Source: Flavobacteriaceae bacterium
Lineage (GTDB): Bacteria; Bacteroidota; Bacteroidia; Flavobacteriales; Flavobacteriaceae
Direction: 5' to 3'
DNA length: 17,206 nucleotides
Assembly: GCA_030613745.1 (NCBI GenBank)
Contig: JAUWLK010000024.1
Span: 1 to 17,206, forward strand
Below the pieces are notes generated by a model. That model was not told the DNA's origin and ran no database searches. It saw only the letters and a program-made list of their open reading frames with translations. Each line of letters starts with the position of its first letter. The first letter of the stretch is position 1. Of the stretch, positions 8,609-15,206 are shown in pieces. The position numbers and the translations under genes were made by a program.

Positions 8609-11449
8609 TTATAAATTTAATTCTTTTTTTAAGAATTTTGCAGTGTAGCTGTTTTTGTTTTTAACTATTTCTTCGGGTATACCAGTACATAGTATTTCTC
8701 CTCCTTCTTTTCCTCCTTCTTTGCCTATATCAATAATATAGTCACATAATTTTATTACATCTAAATTATGTTCAATAACTAGTACCGTATTACCTTTATT
8801 TGCTAATTTATTCAATACTTTCATTAAAATACTAATGTCTTCAAAATGCAATCCTGTGGTTGGTTCATCTAAAATATAAAAAGTATTTCCGGTATCTTTT
8901 TTTGATAATTCAGCTGCAAGTTTTATCCGTTGTGCTTCTCCTCCAGATAATGTTGTAGATTGCTGACCTAAAGTTATATATCCCAAACCAACATCCTGAA
9001 TAGTTTTTAATTTGATATATATATTTGGAATATTTTTAAAGAATTTTACTGAATCATCAATAGTCATATTCAACACATCAGAAATTGATTTTCCTTTATA
9101 TCTAATCTCCAGTGTTTCACGAGTAAATCTTTTGCCTCGACAGGTTTCACATTCTACTTCAACATCTGGTAAAAAATTCATTTCAATAACTCTAACGCCA
9201 CCGCCTCTACAAGTTTCACATCTTCCATCTTTAACGTTAAATGAAAATCTCCCGGGTTTATAACCTCTTATTAATGCCTCGGGTGTTTTTGCAAATAAAC
9301 TTCTTATTTCACTAAAAACTCCGGTATAAGTCGCAGGATTTGATCTAGGTGTTCTGCCAATAGCTGTTTGATTGATATCTATAACCTTGTCAATGTGTTC
9401 TAATCCTTTTATTTTTTTATAAGGTAGAGGTTTTTTAACTGCTTTGTATATATGTTGATTTAAAATAGGGTAGAGGGTCTCGTTTATTAAAGTTGATTTA
9501 CCACTTCCTGAAACTCCGGTTACACCTATTAATTTACCTAAAGGGATTTTTAAAGTTACATTTTTTAAATTATTACCAGTTGCGCCTGTTAAAATGATTT
9601 GTTTACCATTTCCTTTGCGTCTTTTCTTAGGTATTTCAAAAAACTTTAAACCATTTAAATAGGCTGCAGTCAGAGTGTTCCCCTTTAATAATTCTTTAGG
9701 TGTTCCAATACTCACAATTTCTCCTCCATGTTTTCCGGCTTCCGGACCCATATCTATAACATAATCAGACGTTACCATCATATCTTTATCGTGTTCAACT
9801 ACTATAATAGAATTACCAATATCACGTAATTTTTTTAAAGATTTAATTAATTTTTGATTGTCTTTTTGATGGAGTCCGATACTTGGTTCATCTAAAATAT
9901 ACAATACACCAACCAATTGTGATCCAATTTGAGTAGCTAAACGAATACGTTGAGCTTCTCCCCCTGATAATGTTTTTGAACCGCGATTTAAGGCCAGATA
10001 ATTTAACCCTACATCTAATAAAAACTGAATTCTTGTTTTGATTTCTTTTATGATTTCAGAACCGATTATGATTTGTTTTTCATTTAATTTATCAGAAATT
10101 TCTTCAAACCATGTAGCTAAATGTGAAATATCCATCTCTGTCAATTCGGCAATAGATAATTGATTGATTTTAAAATGTAAAGCTTCTTTTTTTAATCTAC
10201 CACCATTACAAATATCACATGCAACTTCATCCATAAAATTTTTTGCCCAACGTTTAATTGAACTAGAATCACTGTCATTATATTGATTTAAAATAAAATT
10301 ATTGATACCTTCAAAATCAATTTCATAGCTTCTTGTTATCCCTAAATCTTTTGATTCAATTTCAAATTTTTCATTACCGCCATAAAGTATAATTTCTAAT
10401 GCTTCTTTTGGAATGCTTTTAACAGGATTAGAAAGTGAAAAAGAAAATTTATCTGCAATATGGTTTAACTGTTTAAAAATCCAAGAATTTTTTTGTTCAC
10501 CAATCGGAGCTATTGCACCATTTTTGATAGATATATTTTTATTTGGAATTATTTTAACTAAATTTATTTCATGTACTTTTCCCAATCCATTGCAATTTTC
10601 ACAGGCGCCTTTTGGAGAGTTAAATGAAAAAGAATTTGGTTCAGGTTTTGGATAAGAGATCCCGGTTGTTGGGCACATTAAATTCCTGCTAAAATACCGT
10701 GGTTTTATTAAAGACTCTTGTAGCTCAGCATTGAATACCATGATAGTTTCTTCACCGTGATACATTGCCGTTTTAATACTCTCATTTAAACGTTTTTCAG
10801 AATTTTCATCAATAAACAAACGATCAATAATTATTTCAATATCATGTGTTTTGTACCTGTCTAAACGCATGCCTTTTACAATCTCTTTTATTTCTCCATC
10901 TACACGAACTCTTACAAATCCCTGTTTTGAAATTTGTTCAAATAATTCTCTATAATGCCCTTTTCGGGATTTAATTACGGGAGCGAGTATGATTATTTTT
11001 TGTTTGAAAAAATCTTTTGTGATAAGTTCTTTGATTTGCTCATCATTGTAGCTAACCATTTCTTCATTAGTATTGTACGAGTATGCTTCTCCAATACGCG
11101 CATACAACAATCTTAAAAAATCATAAATTTCAGTAATTGTTCCAACAGTCGATCTCGGACTTTTACTTGTAGTTTTTTGTTCAATGGCAATAACGGGTGA
11201 TAAACCGTCAATTTTATCAACATCAGGTCTTTCTAATCCTCCAAGAAATTGTCTGGCATAAGCCGAAAAAGTTTCAATATACCTTCTCTGACCCTCAGCA
11301 TATATGGTATCAAAAGCTAATGATGATTTTCCGCTCCCACTTAAACCAGTAATAACAACTAGTTTTTCTCTAGGGATTTTAACATCAATGTTTTTTAAAT
11401 TGTGGACTCTAGCTCCTAAAACTTCAATATATTTTTGGTCTTTATTCAT
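8609..11449 (-). CDS. uvrA: Excinuclease ABC subunit A (UvrA)
   Basis: UvrA is the damage-sensing ATPase of nucleotide excision repair and loads UvrB onto distorted DNA. The protein has two ABC modules: Walker A GLSGSGKSS at 35-43 and GVSGSGKST at 645-653, signatures LSGGEAQRI at 494-502 and 834-842, and Walker B plus D-loop ILDEPSIGLH and ILDEPTTGLH. Zinc-binding cysteines are seen at 411/414 and at 744, 747, 767 and 770. In the first module the pattern is CPTT...CENC, so one cysteine (262 is Thr) is missing. I chose ATG at 11449, giving 946 residues. A TTG start at 11470 would overlap the likely -7 promoter box and add 7 residues with no family match. The length is normal for UvrA. Many Bacteroidota carry a second uvrA elsewhere; this copy looks fully functional. 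Confidence 0.97.
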   Translation of the reverse strand: MNKDQKYIEVLGARVHNLKNIDVKIPREKLVVITGLSGSGKSSLAFDTIYAEGQRRYIETFSAYARQFLGGLERPDVDKIDGLSPVIAIEQKTTSKSPRSTVGTITEIYDFLRLLYARIGEAYSYNTNEEMVSYNDEQIKELITKDFFKQKIIILAPVIKSRKGHYRELFEQISKQGFVRVRVDGEIKEIVKGMRLDRYKTHDIEIIIDRLFIDENSEKRLNESIKTAMYHGEETIMVFNAELQESLIKPRYFSRNLMCPTTGISYPKPEPNSFSFNSPKGACENCNGLGKVHEINLVKIIPNKNISIKNGAIAPIGEQKNSWIFKQLNHIADKFSFSLSNPVKSIPKEALEIILYGGNEKFEIESKDLGITRSYEIDFEGINNFILNQYNDSDSSSIKRWAKNFMDEVACDICNGGRLKKEALHFKINQLSIAELTEMDISHLATWFEEISDKLNEKQIIIGSEIIKEIKTRIQFLLDVGLNYLALNRGSKTLSGGEAQRIRLATQIGSQLVGVLYILDEPSIGLHQKDNQKLIKSLKKLRDIGNSIIVVEHDKDMMVTSDYVIDMGPEAGKHGGEIVSIGTPKELLKGNTLTAAYLNGLKFFEIPKKRRKGNGKQIILTGATGNNLKNVTLKIPLGKLIGVTGVSGSGKSTLINETLYPILNQHIYKAVKKPLPYKKIKGLEHIDKVIDINQTAIGRTPRSNPATYTGVFSEIRSLFAKTPEALIRGYKPGRFSFNVKDGRCETCRGGGVRVIEMNFLPDVEVECETCRGKRFTRETLEIRYKGKSISDVLNMTIDDSVKFFKNIPNIYIKLKTIQDVGLGYITLGQQSTTLSGGEAQRIKLAAELSKKDTGNTFYILDEPTTGLHFEDISILMKVLNKLANKGNTVLVIEHNLDVIKLCDYIIDIGKEGGKEGGEILCTGIPEEIVKNKNSYTAKFLKKELNL

Positions 11450-11460
11450 AAATAATTTGG

Positions 11461-11474
11461 AAATTTGCAAATTT
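11461..11474. repeat. 14-bp perfect palindrome AAATTTGCAAATTT in the uvrA promoter
   Basis: The sequence AAATTTG is followed directly by its reverse complement CAAATTT. It covers most of the candidate -7 box of uvrA, where a repressor would block polymerase. I do not recognise it as a known LexA site. In a genome this rich in A and T a few 14-bp palindromes per window are expected by chance, so the position is the main argument. Confidence 0.35.
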
Positions 11475-11475
11475 A
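11468..11475 (-). promoter_or_regulatory. Candidate -7 box (TAAATTTG) of uvrA
   Basis: On the minus strand this reads TAAATTTG, matching TAnnTTTG, 18 bases before the chosen uvrA ATG. That spacing would give a very short leader of roughly 10 bases. A TTTG at the -33 position is not obvious. The box is embedded in a perfect palindrome (11461-11474), which could be an operator or just A+T-rich chance. Confidence 0.4.
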
Positions 11476-11500
11476 ATTAAATAAATTTTATTTTTTATTC

Positions 11501-11590
11501 ATGAAACTAAATTTTGAGGATTGGTCAACTGATGAAGAATTCGAAATTGTAAATTTAACCAGTCTACTGACAAAGACAGGAGAATCCTAA
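11501..11590 (+). CDS. Possible 29-residue small protein, or remnant of a longer gene
   Basis: ATG at 11501 opens a 29-codon frame that ends in TAA, encoding MKLNFEDWSTDEEFEIVNLT followed by a short SLLTKTGES tail. The peptide is acidic and has no membrane segment or signal. It runs divergently from uvrA, starting 51 bases from its ATG, and is followed by two terminator-like hairpins on the same strand (11578-11597 and 11622-11657), which hints at a real short transcription unit. No family was recognised. It could equally be the decayed 5' end of a lost gene or chance. No clear promoter motif is visible upstream. Confidence 0.3.
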   Translation: MKLNFEDWSTDEEFEIVNLTSLLTKTGES

Positions 11591-11597
11591 TTTTTTT
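11578..11597 (+). terminator. Terminator-like hairpin with T7 tract
   Basis: AGGA pairs with TCCT across a GAA loop and is followed by AA and seven T residues (11591-11597). It overlaps the end of the 29-codon frame. The stem is only 4 bp and would be weak on its own. Confidence 0.3.
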
Positions 11598-11621
11598 AGC
11601 GAGATCAAGGTTATCTATAGG

Positions 11622-11657
11622 CAGGTGTCTTGACCTTTTGGGTCGATTCCTGTTTTT
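11622..11657 (+). terminator. Rho-independent-terminator-like stem-loop with T5 tract
   Basis: CAGG (11622-11625) pairs with CCTG (11649-11652) outside an inner 6-bp stem, TTGACC (11630-11635) with GGTCGA (11641-11646, one T-G pair), closed by a TTTTG loop. Five T residues follow directly at 11653-11657. The T tract lies on the plus-strand 3' side, so it would stop rightward transcription from the 11501 frame and not the minus-strand CBS gene. It could also be part of a small structured RNA. Confidence 0.45.
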
Positions 11658-11737
11658 GAGCTCAATTCGTCATTTAACGGATAAGGTTTAACATCTTTTA
11701 TTTTACACCATCATATTTTACAAAAAAGTTTTTCGTT

Positions 11738-12139
11738 TTAAAAAAGTAGATTTTCTAATATCAAATCTGAAAGTGAAACCATTCCAATATATTCGCCATT
11801 TTCTTCTACAGGTGCCATTCTAATCCCTGCAATTATTAATAATTTGGCTACATAGCGGATGTCCATATTAGCCGGTACGCTAATCAGTGGTTTGGTCATA
11901 ATTTCAAAAATATTTACCTCTTCTGATGTTTTATCCCTGATAATAACACCTTTGATAAAGTCATGAACATTGACGATTCCACAGACATCTTGATGGTGGC
12001 GTTTTTTTATGATTAGGGATTCAACCTTTTCTTTTTGCATTATTTCTACCGCCTCTTTTGCAGTAGCCATACCATCGATAAAAATCAGTTTTTTGGTCAT
12101 TACATCCTTTGCACTTTGATAACTTCTATTTTTATTCAT
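11738..12139 (-). CDS. Stand-alone tandem CBS-domain protein
   Basis: The 133-residue protein is almost entirely two CBS domains (about 12-65 and 80-130), each opening with the usual MT-K/MTKP start (AKDVMTKK and EIMTKPLISV) and closing with the G-x-V-x-x-x-D pattern (GIVNVHDFI, GMVSLSDLI). CBS pairs form a Bateman module that binds AMP, ATP or related adenosine ligands and regulates partner proteins. No catalytic or membrane domain is attached, so it must act on something else, most simply the DUF1538 membrane proteins upstream. It lies 133 bases after the P-II-like gene with its own candidate promoter, so it may be partly independent of that operon. The ligand is unknown. Confidence 0.9.
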   Translation of the reverse strand: MNKNRSYQSAKDVMTKKLIFIDGMATAKEAVEIMQKEKVESLIIKKRHHQDVCGIVNVHDFIKGVIIRDKTSEEVNIFEIMTKPLISVPANMDIRYVAKLLIIAGIRMAPVEENGEYIGMVSLSDLILENLLF

Positions 12140-12189
12140 TTTTAATTTTTTTAATTAATAAGTTTATAAAACGATAGTTTAATTATTTT

Positions 12190-12197
12190 CAAAATTA
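12190..12197 (-). promoter_or_regulatory. Candidate -7 box (TAATTTTG) for the CBS-domain gene
   Basis: The minus strand reads TAATTTTG, matching TAnnTTTG, about 51 bases upstream of the CBS gene start at 12139. No -33 TTTG is found at the standard distance. Chance matches to this motif are expected in such A+T-rich DNA. Confidence 0.33.
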
Positions 12198-12272
12198 ATT
12201 ATACCAGATTATAAATTAAAATAGCTCTGTTTTTTTATAAGTCCTAAGATACACGCCAACTGCTTATTTGGA

Positions 12273-12620
12273 CTAAAAATATTCATCACGGGCTTGGTCT
12301 TTGAATTTTTTCATTTGGCTTTCTAATCCGATAATGTGTTCAACAGGTAAAACAAGAGCAATGCCTGTTCCTGGCATATTAAATTTACCGGCATCCGAAA
12401 TCACTTTCATAAATTTTTCTACAATATGTTCTTCAACAAGAAATAAAATGATTTCTGTATGCTCTTCAATTGTGAGTCCGAAAAAAGATTTGGCTTCATG
12501 TATTCCTGTTCCCCGGGCAGGAATAATGGTAGCTCCCGTGGCTCCTGCTTTTTTCATAGCATCAACTACCTTATCACTAATATTTGGTTTTACAAAAGCT
12601 AAAATTAATTTAAACTGCAT
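12273..12620 (-). CDS. Divergent P-II-like signalling protein
   Basis: This 115-residue protein fits the trimeric ferredoxin-like P-II fold: a beta strand MQFKLILAFVKP, helix NISDKVVDAMKKAGATGATI, a central loop, then TEIILFLVEEHIVEKFMKVI. P-II proteins sense ATP/ADP and 2-oxoglutarate and bind transporters or enzymes. Unlike GlnB/GlnK, the region matching the T-loop (about 35-53, ARGTGIHEAKSFFGLTIEEH) lacks the uridylylated Tyr51 and the YRGAEY context, and the C-terminal signature is replaced by GKFNMPGTGIALVLPVEHIIGL (78-99). It is therefore a P-II relative and not a classical nitrogen regulator. It starts with ATG, 18 bases after the second DUF1538 gene, so it is probably co-translated with it and likely to bind that membrane protein. 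Confidence 0.87.
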   Translation of the reverse strand: MQFKLILAFVKPNISDKVVDAMKKAGATGATIIPARGTGIHEAKSFFGLTIEEHTEIILFLVEEHIVEKFMKVISDAGKFNMPGTGIALVLPVEHIIGLESQMKKFKDQARDEYF

Positions 12621-12638
12621 CTTTTTATATTTTAAATT

Positions 12639-13403
12639 CTAATAAATCGTTTTTTTTAAACTCATAATTTGCGCATATCCTAAAACTGCAATAATTGGAA
12701 ACAGGCTTGCAAATGCAATTAGTCCAAATCCGTCAATAGCAGGATTCCGTCCAGGTATTGCACTTGATAATCCTAAGCCAAGTGCAGCTACAATTGGAAC
12801 AGTTACAGTTGAAGTAGTAACTCCACCTGAATCGTAAGCCAATGCAATTAGTTCTTTTGGGGCAAAATAAGTCTGAATAATTACAATAACATAACCAACC
12901 ATAATGTAAATATATAATGGTGTTCCGGTTACAATGCGAAATGTGCCCAAAGCCAGCGCAAAAGCAACTCCAATTGCTACGGTAATACGAAGCCCCCATG
13001 GGTTTATTGTTCCCCCAGAAACCTCATCGGCTTTTATTGCAACAGCAATAAGTGATGGTTCAGCTATGGTGGTTGAGAAGCCTATCAATGCAGCAAAAAT
13101 ATATATCCAATAGTAAGATTTCCAGTTTAAAAGTTCGGCTTCGGTAGCACCAATAAAAGATGGATCGGTTAATTGAGTAGCCATTATTTTGCCCACAGGG
13201 AAAAGTGCTTTTTCTAATCCCATTAAAAATAATGCAAGTCCCAACACTACATAAACCCCAGCAAGTATCATTTTTTTTAAATGTGGTATACGTTGTTTCA
13301 AAACTACAACTTGAAAGAATATGATTAATACCAGTATTGGTAATACATCCCGAAGGGTGTAAAACAAGATTAAAGCAAAATCTGTAAAATAATCAATCAT
13401 CAT
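12639..13403 (-). CDS. DUF1538 multi-pass membrane protein, second paralogue
   Basis: The 254-residue inner-membrane protein belongs to the DUF1538 family. About six to seven hydrophobic segments are visible: near 16-30, 45-68, 92-118, 140-160, 167-180, 200-215 and 225-245. Strong family motifs are GLEKALFPVGKIMA, GFSTTIAEPSLIAVA, YDSGGVTTSTVTVP and GFGLIAFASLFPII. The buried polar motifs TTIAEP and GGVTTST could form a substrate or ion pathway. It is a clear paralogue of the gene upstream, which ends 13 bases before this start, so they probably arose by tandem duplication and assemble as a heteromer. The stop is followed 18 bases later by the P-II-like gene. The transported substrate, if any, is not known to me. 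Confidence 0.9.
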   Translation of the reverse strand: MMIDYFTDFALILFYTLRDVLPILVLIIFFQVVVLKQRIPHLKKMILAGVYVVLGLALFLMGLEKALFPVGKIMATQLTDPSFIGATEAELLNWKSYYWIYIFAALIGFSTTIAEPSLIAVAIKADEVSGGTINPWGLRITVAIGVAFALALGTFRIVTGTPLYIYIMVGYVIVIIQTYFAPKELIALAYDSGGVTTSTVTVPIVAALGLGLSSAIPGRNPAIDGFGLIAFASLFPIIAVLGYAQIMSLKKTIY

Positions 13404-13416
13404 TCAAATAATTATA

Positions 13417-14160
13417 TTAAAACCAAAACAAGCCATATATCATTACAAAAATCATTGGTAAAAGTGAAGCAAAAGCAATCAAACCAAAACCATCAAGCAA
13501 AGGGCTTCTACCCTTGATTACCGTTGCAAGTCCTACCCCTAAAGCAGTAACTAACGGAACAGTGATTGTAGAGGTTGTAATCCCCCCAGCGTCGTAAGCT
13601 AAACCGATAATTTCTTTGGGAGCTATCATCGTCATTAACATAACCAGTATATACCCTCCGATGATTAAATAATGTAAAGGCCATCCTTTTAATATGCGCA
13701 TCACGCCAATAACAATTGCGAGTCCAACTGAAAAGGCAACTGTAAGCCTTAGCCCCAGGGCATACGTGTCCATGGTTTTTTGGTTATTATCAATTAAACC
13801 CGCTTCTGATGATATTACCGAAGCCTTTTTTGCAACTGCAATTAACGCAGGTTCAGCAATAGTGGTAGAAAAACCTAGCAGAAATGAAAAAATCATTAAC
13901 CAAAATAGACTTCCCTTTTTTGCCAAAGCGTAAGCCATTAATTCACCTATTGGGAACAACCCCATTTCGAGACCTTCAATAAAAAGCATCAAGCCCACAA
14001 CTACAAACACAATCCCGAATAATATTTCACCAACTTGTGGAAATGGTTGCTTGATTACTACAGTCTGAAAGAAAACAATAACTACAATAATCGGAATGAT
14101 ATCAGTTACTGTAGCCCAAAGTTTTTTTATAATAACCAAGAAATAATACTTATAACTCAC
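13417..14160 (-). CDS. DUF1538 multi-pass membrane protein, first paralogue
   Basis: The 247-residue inner-membrane protein is the first gene of the DUF1538/P-II operon. It shows the same motifs as its neighbour: GLEMGLFPIGELMA, GFSTTIAEPALIAVAKKA, GLRLTVAFSVGLA, YDAGGITTSTITVP and GFGLIAFASLLPMIF. The start is GTG at 14160; no ATG is available before the first membrane segment, and the N-terminus then aligns with that of the second paralogue almost residue for residue up to the shared FFQ-VV-KQ motif. A predicted loop of about 15 residues (AKKASVISSEAGLIDNNQKT, about 115-134) is longer than in the paralogue, the kind of exposed segment a regulator could contact. The function is unknown; transporter or channel is an inference from topology and from the P-II neighbour. 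Confidence 0.88.
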   Translation of the reverse strand: MSYKYYFLVIIKKLWATVTDIIPIIVVIVFFQTVVIKQPFPQVGEILFGIVFVVVGLMLFIEGLEMGLFPIGELMAYALAKKGSLFWLMIFSFLLGFSTTIAEPALIAVAKKASVISSEAGLIDNNQKTMDTYALGLRLTVAFSVGLAIVIGVMRILKGWPLHYLIIGGYILVMLMTMIAPKEIIGLAYDAGGITTSTITVPLVTALGVGLATVIKGRSPLLDGFGLIAFASLLPMIFVMIYGLFWF

Positions 14161-14959
14161 TATTTTTTTTGATATCTAAAATATGATATACAAGATACAT
14201 CATACAATTATTTTATTTAATTCGTCTTTATAGTAAATTATTATTTTCACCATCAAAGCTTTCTCTATTTCATACTATTGGCTGGCTTCAATATAGTAAT
14301 TTACTACTTAAATATTATCTTCAAGTTTATTTTGACGTGTTAGCTTTGTATTTTTTCCGTAATCTAATTTAATTATACTAATTGTGTCACTCGATCAGAG
14401 AATTTTATAAATTTAGTTAAATTTCAATGTTAAGTCCTATTTAATTAAAGAATAGTTTATTTGATGTCAAGAAAATAAATTCTATTTTAGTATTAATTCT
14501 GCTTTTTTATTGCATTATCCTTTATTTACCTATCGTTTTATAATGATTACAAACATAATCTATTGACAGAAAAAATGGCAAACAGATTTTAATTTTTCCT
14601 CCAAATTTTGAAAATCATTTTGTTTGCTTGGAAATAGTTCTGGTTTTTAGTTGGAATAATAGATAACTTATTATTGCAATGTCAGTTTGAGTTTCAAACC
14701 AAAAATAAGGGATTTTTAGATATTTTTCAAATGATAACTTTCTGATAGTTGTGTTCTATATTCATAATTAACAGGAAACAGCAAATTAAAAAAATGTTTT
14801 TACTTTTGAATTATAGATGTATTGTAAATATAATTTTCATAAATTGCAATAATTTTAAATATTGTAGACTAGCATGATTAGCATATTAATTTTCCTGATA
14901 AAAGGATGATTGATTTTTCATAAAGGTTAAATGTTTAAGTATATAAATAAAATTTAACA
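14161..14959. other. 800-base divergent intergenic region without a recognisable gene
   Basis: This A+T-rich stretch separates the leftward DUF1538 operon from the rightward PspC operon and must hold both promoters. I found no tRNA, riboswitch or credible protein frame; the longest plus-strand frame I read, near 14794, is 27 codons of low complexity. Noted elements are a perfect TAGTAA-T-TTACTA dyad at 14294-14306, a TAnnTTTG match at 14341-14348 (TAGCTTTG) and another at 14801-14808. It is unusually long for a genome whose other gaps are mostly under 200 bases, so a small RNA or lost gene is possible, but nothing in the sequence proves it. Confidence 0.6.
14801..14808 (+). promoter_or_regulatory. 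Candidate -7 box (TACTTTTG) for the PspC-channel-reductase operon
   Basis: TACTTTTG matches TAnnTTTG and lies about 150 bases before the PspC ATG at 14960, implying a leader near 145 bases. No TTTG -33 element is at the expected distance, so this is only a weak candidate. Confidence 0.28.
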
Positions 14960-15187
14960 ATGAATTTTATCCATTCTATTAGGCGTTTTTTTGAATTAAG
15001 AGGATTTGAGGTCTCCTCAAGATTTGCTGATAAGCTTGGCATAAGAGCAACAAATGTACGGTTGTTTTTTATTTATATCTCGTTTGTTACTGTTGGATTA
15101 TCATTTGGAATTTATTTGACTCTTGCTTTTTTATTGCGTTTAAAAGATATGATTTATTCCAAACGAAATTCTGTTTTTGATTTATAA
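14960..15187 (+). CDS. PspC-domain small membrane protein
   Basis: This is a 75-residue protein of the PspC type. Residues 8-30 give the PspC N-terminal pattern (a short amphipathic part, then FADKLGIRATNVRLFFIY), and 35-60 form one hydrophobic segment ending in LLRLKD. The C-terminus SVFDL is very short, so the long cytoplasmic tail seen in other PspC homologues is absent. In proteobacteria PspC relays inner-membrane stress to PspA; whether this small form does so is unknown. It starts at ATG and its stop lies 19 bases before the K+ channel gene, so it probably works with the channel. The protein is short but the family pattern is clear. Confidence 0.85.
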   Translation: MNFIHSIRRFFELRGFEVSSRFADKLGIRATNVRLFFIYISFVTVGLSFGIYLTLAFLLRLKDMIYSKRNSVFDL

Positions 15188-15206
15188 TAAATTAAAATAG
15201 TTTAAT

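Noticed and set aside
12241..12275. AGTCC/GGACT pairing after the P-II-like gene stop as a terminator
   Set aside because: The arms are only 5 bp with a 25-base loop, and the run next to it on the minus strand is A, not T.
12301..12642. 113-codon plus-strand frame opposite the P-II-like gene
   Set aside because: It lies entirely antisense to a well-supported gene and its translation shows no domain or family pattern.
14680..14700. TGTCAGTTTGAGT as a member of a flavobacterial interspersed repeat
   Set aside because: Only a partial, single-copy resemblance and no inverted partner was seen.
14794..14877. 27-codon frame in the long intergenic region as a small gene
   Set aside because: The peptide is low-complexity and A+T driven, and the frame overlaps the candidate PspC promoter.
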